The notes below the pieces were generated by a model. The model saw nothing but the letters and a program-made list of their open reading frames with translations. It did no database searches and was not told the DNA's origin. Of a stretch of 64,000 nt of DNA, positions 33,905 through 45,600 are shown piece by piece. Each line of letters starts with the position of its first letter. The stretch's first letter is position 1. The stretch comes from Ischnura elegans. Its lineage: Eukaryota > Arthropoda > Insecta > Odonata > Coenagrionidae. The position numbers were made by a program, and so were the translations under genes. The DNA lies in the NCBI RefSeq assembly GCF_921293095.1, contig NC_060258.1:5456001-5520000 (forward strand), written 5' to 3'.

Positions 33905-36900
33905 CTATTTTCTTTTCCTATTTTTATTAAAAATCCAAACTTTTGGCACATTTTCAACATGGCAGATATCCATAAGCATTTCAATAGTTTCCATTAAAAA
34001 TGCACTTGGTTGAAGTACTGATCTTAAGTGTCCCAAAACAAATGTTGTGCCGTCAATCTCTTCCGTAAATCTTATGCCGTGATGCAGCCTTGTCACGTAA
34101 TTCTTAGAAGTGGAATCATAGCAAAGCTCATTTATGGCTGCAGGTAAGCACTTACGCAGCTGAAAAGACTCAGCAATTTTTACTTCTGCTAATCGAGTTC
34201 CTGTGACCTGGGCTTTAATTTGGCCCAGTAGGGACTCCAAGGGAAAGCAGGAACTTTCATTGCCGGGTCTATGTAGACGTACGTAATCTGCCAAATGGGT
34301 CAGGGCATGAAGATGAGCAGACATAAACCTTTCTCCATATATAGCAGAAAACTCTTGAACAAATTTCTTAATGCGTACCTAACTCCGCAAGATCAACTGC
34401 CCGAACAACATTTTGGTTGAGCAGGTACATAGCTTCAACCAACAGAAAATAATGACAAAAAACTTCAGGAATTAGCATGTCATGCAAAACAGGGATGGAA
34501 AAGTAATATAACCAGCTTTTATACTCAGCAGTTTTATAAAATGGCATACATGTTTCAACGCTCCTAGGAGGGCGAGTGATAAATATATGGGGTTTGAGTT
34601 GTCTTAGTCTCTTGTCAATGACTTTGACTTCACTGTTTATATTACATCTAAGCTCTTTGAAACAGGGTTTCAACCACAGTTCCATCAAGCGCTTTGACAC
34701 ACCAAAAACACAGTGCATGAAATCAATTTTAGAGCCAGAAATGAAATCTGGCATAATTTTCGATTGTTGAAGCACACCTTTAAAACCAAAAACAGGCTTC
34801 CTCGTCTTTTCAGCTTCAAGGCAGTGCCTCTTTGAGGCTTTTGCAGTTCGCAGGGGTGCAATTTCATTGTATTCATAACAGAAAACTCTACTTTTGCATG
34901 AAAGTAGTACAGACTTGCCTTTATTAAGGCACTTAATACAGCCAAAAAAACCATTGAAATTTTTCATACTATACATAATCGCCTTGGCTGGCATATCAGC
35001 AATGCTACTTAGCACAAAGCTCCTCACTGTTTCCAAAGACCTATCACAAATAATCATTGACATACCATTCTTGAGTGTTTCAAACACTTCTATGAAATGG
35101 TGCAAAACAGCGAATGGTGAAATCAGGTTTGGCGGAACCATGCCATAAGCCACCTAGCACAATGTTTTCCATCAAAAATCTTTTAGAATAAGGAAGTTCA
35201 TTTATCACAAATGATATGGGCCATAAAGTAATTTTGGAAGAGTTAAATAATCGCATCCCATCAGTATAAACCATGAATGTGAAATCATAAGCACCCTATA
35301 AGTACTTATTGAGTTGCTTATACAATCTACTATCAGTACACAGTTGCAATTTATCATCATCTCCCCTATTACTGTGAAATCGATGAGTTAGAGCAGAACA
35401 GAAATCACTTTGGAGAAATAGTTCCTTGATCTGTGCTTCTACATCAAATATAAGTGCATTGGCTGTTTTTACATGGGTGTCACAGTCTCTAGCATTATTG
35501 CTGACCAGTTTCTCACACTGAGCACAATACTGCATCTTACTGAAAGATGGAGTTTTACCTTTAAAAATGCTTTTCAGCTTAAATGTGGAAGTCACCATTT
35601 TGTTACCAGATGGCAAATGCAGTGAAAGTAGCTCAAGCAACTTATCCGTGCAGGCATTGGACAACTTAAAATGCAGGTAAAATGAAATCAGCATAATACT
35701 ACTTTCTAACACAGTAATCACAGAACCTTCATACAGTTTGTCATTCACTGTGATCCCTGGAGGTGATTCTTTGTAGTCGTTTTTATCAAAGCTTGCTTCA
35801 TCGTCTAGGGAGTAGTAACTGCAAGTCTCACTGCAATCAGACTCTTCATCTGAATTCTCCAAGAAGTCATCATAATCTGAAATTATTTAATGGTGGATGT
35901 TAGGCATCACCCACTTCATCTTAACATGGACTGCCATGACTGTAAATGTCACCTTATTCACCCAAAATTTAGCTTATAAATGCCATGCAATACACATAGT
36001 CAGTGTTCAATCTATTGCCATCTCATGGGAGGCTAACAGCAAATACAGGATATACAGCGAAGACGGTCATGTGGATTACACTTGTAAAAGAACATAAGTC
36101 TCATGAGGCAACTAATATGGAGAAAACTCAGCTTAAAAAATTTCATGATAGGGTATGTAGATGGAATAGCATTTAAATCACTTAATTACAGGGCAGAGGC
36201 ACAGCAAGGAATTAAGGATGGGGGGGTTTCGGTGCAATTAATACCAGGGTGTGTGGGGGTATGGTATACCCACCTGGATAAGTGGTAGGAGAGAGATAAA
36301 TAAATTTGCGGAATTTTAAGATAAATGGACCAAAATGGTGAGTTTTACGGCTTTCTCAGGGATATTTTATTAACCCTTACACAGTTCTATTAGTAATATC
36401 AATCCAGTTAAGTAAAATGGATTAAACTTAAAAATTTCTCTGAGCTCTGGGGGGTTTTTCATCCCCAAACACCCCCCCCCCTTGCTGTGCCACTTTTCTG
36501 GGGAGTATATAGAGCTCAGAGAAAATATGTAGAGGGAAAAATTGTAAATGAAAAAAGAAACAATTTTAATACTGCAATCAAGAGGACCCTGAAATAGTGT
36601 AACCTCATCCGAACAAAGACAAATGTCGGCCTCCCAGTAGAATTACTTCAGTTCTTTCGCTGGAGTGGGCAATGCAACGGATTATTATTACATCGGTAAC
36701 TTGATCTGAACGAGCTTCTATGGAATAATATTAATAACGTATTACCTTCTTCCATATTATAACATTCTTCACGCTGAGCTTGCTCGATATCCCCAACCAT
36801 TCTTGGAGTGGTCAAGGGAGGTTCTGAAAGAAATTGGATCTTAAATTATTTCGGCATCTTAAGAATTATATTAGGAAACTATGATGGAAATTCTAATTAT

Positions 36901-37165
36901 CTGGAACGCCATTAATTAATATTTGCATGGAAACGCATTAATGCATATACGGAATAACTAATTACGAATGCAAACATGCAACTTTAGGAAGATGATGAAA
37001 GAAGTCATCCTGCAAGTGAGACACGTACGAAACTTCATCTTCTTCGCGGTAAACATCGTCCGACATGTATAACTGCTCACTGTCCACAGAGGAGTTCTGA
37101 TATTGCCTCTTCTTTCTTCTCCACTCGGTTGTTCTCGACAATCCACAATACAGTCGTGTAGACAT
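33905..37165 (-). pseudogene. transposase-like gene A (CACTA/EnSpm-like)
   Basis: Exon 1, from about 37165, has MSTRLYCGLSRTTEWRRKKRQ, a basic segment shared with gene C. A small exon spans 36823-36746. The main coding exon starts at 35876: an acidic stretch, a Cys-rich segment (YCAQC near 35520), TDGMRLFNSS, GGLWHGS, FGCIKCLNKG, MPDFISGSKIDFMHCVFG, SWLYYFSIPVL, YGERFMSAHLHALTHLADYV and FPLESLLGQIKAQV. These resemble the TNPD/DUF4218-type transposases of CACTA elements, an assignment by pattern only. Damage: TAA at 35296-35298, a frameshift near 35115 and another near 34370. It is divergently placed to BEN gene 2. Confidence 0.72.
36197..36492. mobile_element. ~295-bp MITE with G-rich inverted ends
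   Basis: GGCACAGCAAGG at 36198-36209 is matched by its complement CCTTGCTGTGCC at 36480-36491. Runs of G (left) and C (right) lie just inside. It sits in an intron of transposase gene A. No clear TSD was read. Confidence 0.6.
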
Positions 37166-37665
37166 TATTAAGCACAAGTATACTATTCCACCAAATCCCA
37201 AAGTTTGATACACCGCCACTGAACCGCGAGGACCGGAAGTCATATTCGCACTAAGCGATTATTTTTTGCGATTTCATATTTTAAATACAACAATATGTGG
37301 CTAATTATACGCTTAATTTTATTAATAAATTTTTAATCCAGTATTAGGGTTTGGGATGAGCTCTGTACACTTCAATCTTACGAGAGAGAATTTTCAACTT
37401 GACTCATAAAACCAGCATAAGTTTTGCCAACATACGATATTTATCTACCGGATAAGTACGGAATCCATTTTGGCAGCGGTGATGTATTTTTCTAATATAG
37501 GTGTTGGCAGCACGGATATCTTTTCCCGCTCAACGCTTTTATTCGTTGACTCCCGTCGCCATTACTTCTTGTTGAACGAGGTCGCGTGTTCTGGCGTGTT
37601 CGTTCTTGACTCGTAAAGCCGAAGGGCCGAAGGCAGATACAGATAGTATATCGCGTGATTTAATT
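37166..37665. promoter_or_regulatory. divergent promoter region, transposase A / BEN gene 2
   Basis: The minus-strand transposase A and plus-strand BEN gene 2 start about 500 bp apart, facing away from each other. No clear TATA box was identified. The same head-to-head layout is seen at 49660-50441, so the intervening DNA likely drives both genes. Inferred from position only. Confidence 0.45.
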
Positions 37666-39221
37666 ATGTTTAGCGAAGATTCCATGGATTCTGTGGAGAG
37701 CTGCCAGAGGAAATCGCAGAGATCTGGGAGGGAGAATCATCGCATCCTCTTCCACTGCGAAGAGGATGATACATATATGTTAGAGGATGATTATCGTAGG
37801 TATTTACCCGATACTTCACCTGTTGTGAACGGGAAATACAAAATCGACATTAAAGTGAAGGGGAGAACGAGGTTGGTGGAGGTGACGGCCCTGAAAATTG
37901 GAGGTAAGCGTTTTAACATATCTGATGGCATGGATTTTCCTTCCACGTTCAGCTTTGTGAATTTTGACGTTGAATTCGCGTTTTAATCCAGGCAGGGTTA
38001 AAGATTTCGAAGAATTAATGAATGAGGAGCCCGCAATGTCCATGATGAAGAAGAGGGAAGAAAATCCCAGGATCTTGAAGCCGTCGCCAATGAATTCGTT
38101 GAACGCCGTGGCGACTGCTGTGCATTTCTCCTGCATGATGGATGAGCAAGAGAATGCTGCACCGAGTATCAATCCTGCACCATCTGTCTCTCATCCTTGG
38201 GACAAGAGCGAGCTGGAGACAGCCTTCGACGAAATTAGGAACGCGGGTGTGCCTTGCTAGTGTTATTTACATTTAGATGTATGCCCATTTCATGAAAATA
38301 TATGCCCCAATAACTTCATTTTTTGTTTGTATGTACGTTTGCTATGCCATATGCGATCGGTATTTTCATTGGAATAAATTCCACGTTGCCTAGCAGCATG
38401 AATATTTAACTTAAATGTGGTATTTCACTATTGCAGGAAACCAAAACGCCATGGCCGACGCCACGTATCGGCTGTTCCTGCGCCTAAAACCGACAGGCTG
38501 GGATGAGCAGATAAAGCAACCATTAAGAGTATTTAGTTGCAGTTTGCTTCACGTGGTACACTGTTTTAAATTTCTTGGAAAAAAGGCCTATAATGAATTG
38601 CTAACATCTTTTAATCATTCTCTCCTGTCAGGTCGAGGTTTTTGCGGGGTCTAATGTTTGGATCAAAAGGAGGGACAAGATTGATACCCTGGAGAGAGAC
38701 CGAGGCAATCCGAGAAAACTGCAGAACTTACTCCTCACCAAAGTCTTCGGTGAGGAGTACATTCGTTGCCATTGCGCCACAGAGCAAAGGATCGAGTGCA
38801 ATGGCAACCTTGGAGCGGATAAAAATGTGCTGCAGGCTACTTCAAGTAAGGCTCTCTGTATTACTGTGACTCCTTTATAGTCAAGATTCCTTTAGGTAGT
38901 TGTAAAACTTTCACAATTCACTCAGTTTTGAATGTCATACCCTTAATGTATTACAATTATACTTGCTTTAGTCTTTTAAAGGGCTTCATTTTTGGAAAGT
39001 GATTGGGTTGAGCATTGTAAATTAATTTCTTCGTTCTCTCATCCTTTCTTTTTAGATTTTGTCCGCTGCAAGTTCCGCGGCGAAAAGAATTTCACCACAA
39101 TTAATCATGCTTTCAACACTCTGTCCAATAATCTGCGGGTGAAGCAGAGAAGGAAGATGGGACGGTCCCAAAGGCGATCTTCCTTCCCGGCGATTTTGAA
39201 ACGGTCCCAAAGGCGACCAAA
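37666..39221 (+). CDS. BEN-domain gene 2 (last exon not found)
   Basis: Exons: 37666-37903, 37992-38246, 38437-about 38514, 38632-38845, 39056-39221. Junction phases equal those of gene 1. The start MFSEDSMDSVES is chosen by homology to the other two genes. Exon 4 carries the BEN core: VEVFAGSNVWIKRRDKID, NPRKLQNLLLTKVFGEEY, CHCATEQR and GNLGADKNVLQA. Exon 5 gives FRGEKNFTTINHAFNTLSNNLRV and a basic tail with an RSQRR repeat. Two oddities: the donor of exon 2 is GTGTGC, and exon 3 has no GT at the expected end (AAAG then CAACC). The final exon after 39221 was not recognised. The frame is open throughout, so it could be functional if exon 3 splices. Confidence 0.65.
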
Positions 39222-40683
39222 GTAAGTCTTACTACATTCATAGTTGTCATCTGCAGATGTCAGTGCTTAGATTATTAAGGCAAATGATTTCCTCTGGAAT
39301 ATTATGGAACAGAATTTTAATTATTATTTGTATTAGGTGCATCTAATTTTGTTTGTAGTAATAGGCAAAAAATTAATTTACATATTGTATACTCAAATAT
39401 CTAGAAATTCATTAACTAACTGATGTAAAATGTCAGTAACTGCTTGTTGACTGAAGGTTTTAATTTTTTGGTCATCATGGAAACTGTTCTAAGTGCCCTT
39501 AATTATTAGAATTAAAGATAATACTTGCACCTAGGCTGAAAGTTTTGCATCTAGCCTATTTTTAATGAGAATCTCAACCTAGCTGAAATATGTAATGAGA
39601 TAACTTCACTCGTAGACCCTACCCTTTAAAATTCTAAGTATGTACACATTTCGGTACAAAAAACATGGTGATGCTGAAGGCGATGTTGGCATTTGATTCG
39701 CCCAATCCTCAACCGTTGTTCAATACTGATTGGGGGAAATCTTTATTCCTGATTAGGGTGAATCCCAATGTTCATGCAATCCCTGATCTTAAACTATTTG
39801 TGATTTATTGTGAAATCCATTGTTTGCAGCATGATTTTTTCATCTAAAATTGGTATTATTCTGACAAGGAGACATCGCCAAAGTGATGTCGGGATCTGCA
39901 TGCGGATGTTATATTCTGAAACTATATAGGTAAGGTAGAAAAAGTGTCACGGCTTTCTTCCACATAGGCCCGGGTTCGAGAGATATTCGCTCTTAATGAT
40001 TTCGCGCAGCATGACATCCCTTGAGTAATCGCTCCCTCTTACTTACTGCCGTGTTTTTCTCTCTTCTAATTTTTTATATCACTGTTACATTTTATCCCCA
40101 TTCGTTTTATTTAGTTACTTCGCGATTTTTTAAATTTAACACAAATTTATGGATTTTAAACGAAACTCCGAATTGTGCCTTACCACGGCGATTACAAAGC
40201 AATACTGTCGAATCTCGCATTTAAAAATATATATTTTTTGTTAAAACCACGTCTAAAATATTGAAATTATAAAAAAAATAAACTAAAGCAATATATCAAT
40301 AAAAACATAGATAAACTGGACAAACAAACAATTATAAGGTAGGAGTCGAAATGACTCCATTTGGTAGTTCTAGGGGGGATGTCAAGTCCGGTATTCCTAG
40401 TGTTAAGATGCCTAGTATCTTTCTCATTTGAAATAATTGACGGTTAGACGTCCTTCGTTTGATGGTGGTATGAATGCAGTGTAATTAATGAGGGAAACAA
40501 CGGTTCTGTGTTTTAATGTCATTTGATTTTTTTTGCAAACAATTGTGTGATCATTATGCTTTCACTGGTTATCTTATCATATTCGACTATCTATTTTAAA
40601 ATGTGGTTTTGAGTTATGTCATTTGTGATTCATCAGTTATTTTTCTTCTCTATGGCAGGAGCGCCCAGCTTCCATAATATATT
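39222..40683. other. spacer, nothing recognised
   Basis: AT-rich non-coding DNA after BEN gene 2. It should contain the missing last exon and the 3' end of that gene, but no confident homology was seen. Short frames here look random. Confidence 0.35.
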
Positions 40684-40685
40684 TA

Positions 40686-40939
40686 CAGTCTGATCCGGAT
40701 TTGAGGTTTTCGCATTTAATGTTTTTCCGCATTTAGTGTTGATTTTTTGGGGTCCCGATTCATTCCCTATGCGAGCAATGTAAAAATTATCCTCATTTAG
40801 TGTTTCCGCAAATATATAATATTTATTAATTTAAAGCCATTCCAATCATTACAGACCCTAAAACCTAAAAAAATGGCTTGTGCTCATTTAGTTTTAAAAC
40901 TTTGTCCCCCCTGAAAAACGTTAAATCAGGATTCTATCG
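40686..40939. mobile_element. mariner/Tc1-type MITE, copy 1
   Basis: 254 bp flanked by TA. The left end CAGTCTGATCCGGATTTGAG matches the complement of the right end, CGATAGAATCCTGATTTAAC, at most positions. The ACAGT start and TA duplication recall mariner/Tc1 elements. No transposase is encoded. Confidence 0.65.
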
Positions 40940-41000
40940 TATTTATAATTATTGTTTGTGCATTTGATGTAATTGGTAATTCGTAGTAATAATTGATGTA

Positions 41001-41253
41001 CAGTCAGATCCGCATGTAAGGTTTTCGCATTCAATGTTTTTCCGCATTTACTGTTTATTTTTTGGGGTCCTGATTCATTCCCTATGCGAGCAATGTAAAA
41101 GTTATCCTCATTTAGTCTTTCCGCAAATATATAATATTTATTAATAAAAAGCCATTCCAATCATTACAGACCCTAAAACCTCAAAAAATGGCTTGTGCTC
41201 ATTTAGTTTTAAATTTGGTCCCCACTGAAAAGCATTTAATCAGGATTCTATCG
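41001..41253. mobile_element. mariner/Tc1-type MITE, copy 2
   Basis: 253 bp, flanked by TA on both sides, about 90% identical to copy 1. The left end is CAGTCAGATCCGCATGTAAG. Confidence 0.65.
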
Positions 41254-41544
41254 TATTTATAATTATTGTTTGTGCATTTGATGTAATTGGTAATAATAAT
41301 TGATGTAATTGATATTTTTCAATTTGTAATAAATTGTCTTTTGAAAACTGTTGTAGTCATTGCAGAAACAGCTATTGCTCACAATCACTTAAACACTTTA
41401 TCTTTCATCATGAATGCAACATAGTGGATGGAACCAATTATGTGATCAACCAATGTTGGCTAGGTTAAGCAAGGGGATTTATGGTGTTCCATATGATTTG
41501 ATGAGGGAATTTCAATGGATTGGGCAGGAGAATTGTATTCAGCC

Positions 41545-42294
41545 AAACAAGGGGGTTTCAGTCTGGGAGGCAAGGGAGTTTCAGTCTGGCAGGCAAGGGA
41601 GTTTCAGTCTGGCAGGCAAGAGAGTCTCAGTCTTGCAGGCAAGGGAGTTTCAGTCTGGCAGGCAAGGGAGTTTCAGTCTGGCAGGCAAGGGAGTTTCGGT
41701 CTGGTAGGCAAGGGAGTTTCAGTCTGGCAGGCAAGGGAGTTTCAGTCTTGCAGGCAAGGGAGTTTCAGTCTGGTAGGCAAGGGAGTTTCAGTCTGGCAGG
41801 CAAGGGAGTTTCAGTCTGGCAGGCAAGGGAGTTTCAGTCTGGTAGGCAAGGGAGTTTCAGTCTGGCAGGCAAGGGAGTTTCAGTCTGGTAGGCAAGGGAG
41901 TTTCAGTCTGGTAGGCAAGGGAGTTTCAGTCTGGTAGGCAAGGGAGTTTCAGTCTGGTAGGCAAGGGGGTTTCAGTCTGGTAGGCAAGGGAGTTTCAGTC
42001 TGGTAGGCAAGGGGGTTTCAGTCTGGTAGGCAAGGGAGTTTCAGTCTGGTAGGCAAGGGAGTTTCAGTCTGGCAGGCAAGGGAGTTTCAGTTTAGCCAGC
42101 CCAGTCGGCCAAGGGAGTTTCAAGGGAGTAGCTGGAGTACCTAATTGCACTGCTATTGCACTGCCATCCCTCTTCCAAACTCCACTGGTTTGTTTCAATT
42201 TCAATGCAGTTTCAGCATAGAAGCAAGGCAGTGAGTTTTAAGGTAGTTTCAGCCCAGTTTCAGTCAAGTTGCAAGGGAGAAATTTTTACCTGAG
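41545..42294 (+). repeat. terminal array 2: ~23 copies of a 23-bp repeat
   Basis: The unit is GGGAGTTTCAGTCTGGCAGG plus CAA, almost perfect from about 41555 to 42085, with a GGCAGG/GGTAGG variant alternating. Because 23 is not a multiple of 3, all three plus frames are open and give repetitive peptides; these are artefacts. Degenerate CAGTTTCAG copies follow, and the array ends in GAGAAATTTTTACCTGAG at 42294. It lies after BEN gene 2 and 332 bp from the 3' end of transposase B. Confidence 0.9.
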
Positions 42295-42590
42295 AGTCCA
42301 TTAGCTAACATTGTTCACCCACAGGAAGGTAAAATTCACAACAATTATCAATGGGAACACATATTAAGAACTCAAAAGAGTTATCTAATTGCCAGCTCAC
42401 TGAAGAGTCCATTAGCTAATACTGATCACCCACAAGAAGGTAAAGTTCGCAACAAATATCAATGGGAACACAAATTAAGAACTGGGAACAATCATCTAAT
42501 TGCCAGGACACTGAAGAGTCCATTACCTAGCATCGTTCACCCTCATGAGTGTAAAGTTAGCAGCAATTTTCATTGACATTTAAAGTATGG
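42291..42590 (+). repeat. three ~112-bp direct repeats after array 2
   Basis: GAGTCCATTAGCTAA, then TCACCCACARGAAGGTAAA and ATCAATGGGAACACA recur starting near 42293, 42404 and 42514 (period about 111). They lie between array terminus 2 and transposase B. Possibly the subterminal repeats of the opposite, left end of the next element. Confidence 0.75.
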
Positions 42591-42625
42591 CAATCTTTTA
42601 GGCTTAATATGTACACAATTTAAAC

Positions 42626-45600
42626 TCACAGTACAACCTCATGTCGGTTGGGCATTAAAATTATATAGTCTTCATGTACCATAACCTTGGACTTAAAACT
42701 ATGTACTGGAACCACCTTATATTCCTTTGTAAACGTGAAATTTTTCATTTGTTTTATGTTATATTTCAACTTTCGTATAACAAATCTGGAGTCTTGACTC
42801 ACTCGTAGAAGCTCTATCAAGGCAAAAATTGAATTTCAACTTGTTTTAACGTAGCAAAGAACTTTTCCATACTGTTGCTTCTCATCATTAAATACGATGA
42901 ATTCATCTCTTCTCTTTGTTGCTCGTGTGTACAGGGAACTTGTGCAATTTCCTTTGCCTTCAACTTGCACACGGGAGTGAAATACACTATGCTTGGGATC
43001 AAACTCACGTAAGGTACGCACAGCTCTTTCATTTAGAAATGTCAGTCCTCCAAGAATAGGTGCCCCCAAAGGTTTCACAACATCCATTTCAGGCTCTTGT
43101 TGCCCTTGCTTCAAAGCCTGCAGAGATGTTATTACACATGTTGATGCCAAAATTTGTTCACTAACAAATTGAGTGCCATGAACTAAAGACAGCAATTTAC
43201 CATTTTCATTCTCAAATGGGAAACATGAATTAGCCCATAAAGGGCCCCAATTCTTCACTCCCTGTGCTAAATGGAGTTATTGGTGGATGTTATAAGACAT
43301 GTGTCTCTCACCATACAACATCTCCATATCTCCACAGAACAAGTTAAGAAACTTATCTGCTGCATCTACTTCTGTGATATTTAGTTTTTCCTGCGACAGT
43401 ATGAATATGGCCGCAGAAAACAGCAGCCAATGTTCATAGTATGGCCTTGGCAATAAATGCTCAAGGCATATAGGGGAGTAGAACAGCAGGGTTATTCCAC
43501 TAATCGTATGGCCGGGCCATTAGTCGAAATCGACCATAACTACGGCCTCGAGACATGCGTATGGCTTCGAGCGATTCTACTCTGAGCGAAAGGCCATATG
43601 TCGGGCGGTAGCTATGGCCTAAAGGCCGCAACACTATGGCCTGCCTAGGAGGCGGTCACAACTCGGGCCATACGAAATAACATTGCTCGCCTACGGAGTT
43701 ATAGAAGAAATTTACGGAGTGTCGTCGATTATAAAGCGATTTAAAGTTTCAAGAAATATATTAATATTACGGGGGAGCACATATACGGATCCAAAGGGCA
43801 TTGGCTAGATATATAATATAAAGAAGCCGATTTCATCTGGAAAGGAGTATACGGGATACGTGTAATCCGTTCGCATACGATGATGGATATTTTAATTAAA
43901 TCTTTCCGCGCGTCAAAAGAAGTTGTTATTTAATTTGTAAATAGATATAGTGGATGAACTAAAAGTTCGCTTGTAGTTAAAAAGTTAGAAATACTTTTTT
44001 AATGGATGCTATGCTGCATATGTTAAAGTGATCGGAGGAACGGGCTTTTATTTGCTTTCTGTGCTACATTTGCTAGCAGATTTCTTACTTGTTTCGAAAA
44101 GCTGTAGGTAGCTAGAAATATCCGCTATTAAATGTTTTATGCTTAAGAATCTCGTAGCATTACGGTTCATGAGGGAGAAACATAGGGTAACACATTTTTT
44201 GGCAGTAAGGCTTCAGTAAGTCGATGCGTAAAGGACAAATGTTGTCCATAAATCAAGGAAAGAATGATAGTCTCATATTGATGTTTTAATTTTATACAGC
44301 TACCTAAGCATAAGCCACTGATAATAAAATTAATGAAACTTAAAGTTTCAATTTCATCTTTAGATTTCGTGCATTGGCTGGATTTCTACGGCTTTTGAGG
44401 GCAAATTATTGCAGCCATGAGACAATAGTTACACCATTGGAAGGAGAGAAAGAGGGTTAGAACTACAATAGGATGTCATGTTATAACTCTATCCATTACA
44501 TGCACAATTCACGAATATTATAATCATTATAATACTGTAGGGTACAAATTTCTTCTGCTTCTTCTCGTCCGTGATTTGCGTTCTTCACTTTTTTTTAAGA
44601 TCTCCAGCGTCTGCCGCCAGATCAGAGTTTAAAGAAAATCCAAATTTATCCTTTAATAAGAGTCCATTTCAGTTAAGGAACATAGAATTAATTTTGTATC
44701 TATGTTGGAACAAACTTCCTTCTCAAAAAATGATTAATGTTAAAAAAAGTGAACCCAACTTATAGTACCAATTATAATTCTCATACTCGCCTGCGGAAAG
44801 GGCGTTAAGACTTTTGGCCGGGCCATACGATATGGCCCCTCGAGAGTGGAATCGGTACAATTCGGTATAGGCCGTAATTTCGGGTCAGGCCATAAGAAAC
44901 TTACGGCCGGCCATACGTATGGCCCCGTTTAGTAGAATAGCCCTGCAGGAGCCATGACCGGAACTCTGGCGCTCTCCAATTACTCAATTCTTTTAAGCTT
45001 CTAGGTCCTCGCGTGATGGTACTTGGAGGACGCATAGTCAAGAGAATCCTATTTAGGTCTTCTGACACCCTGCCAATATACCACTGCTCTCTGGAATGCA
45101 TGCTGTCCACCCACAAATGAAGTAACTGCCTCACGACCCCAAGGTATACAGCATGCATAGCATGTGGGATGAACGAGGAGGACATGTCAATGGAAGGAAT
45201 CATAGAGATGACTGAAGGCCCAATGACACCCCGTACACGCTCACCTACTTTCACAGCCTCCTGAGCTTGTTTTAATATGTCCATGTGGCTTCTTAATTTT
45301 GGCTTGGGGTTCACGTAAGGATAAACAAGAACCCTACATTTTTCATTGATGATGTGCATGTGACCCTCATGCTCACAAAAAGAACATCCAAATTCACCGT
45401 TGCATGCCGTAATGTTTTGCATATCGCTTCTTGCTCTAGCATCCACTGATATTATTGGTGCTATAACCTTTGATTTAATTGTTACACCTTTTTTAGTGTC
45501 TCTCCATGCTAATCCTTGCCTATGCAGCTTCAATAAATTTTCGGTAAATGGCTTCAAAAATGTATTAATTTTTGGCTTTGAGTCACCATACCATAGACCT

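Larger units (their letters stand above)
40686..41320. repeat. ~315-bp tandem duplication including a MITE
   Basis: The MITE and the following TTTATAATTATTGTTTGTGC and ATTTGATGTAATTGGTAAT flank occur twice head to tail, at 40686-41000 and 41001-41300. The flank is duplicated too, so this is a segmental tandem duplication rather than two independent insertions. Confidence 0.75.

Noticed and set aside
41414-41937. Open frames of 97-140 codons in the 23-bp array
   Set aside because: Repetition of a 23-bp unit without stops opens all frames; no start context or homology.
41545-42090. CRISPR array
   Set aside because: Direct tandem repeats without unique spacers in a eukaryotic window.
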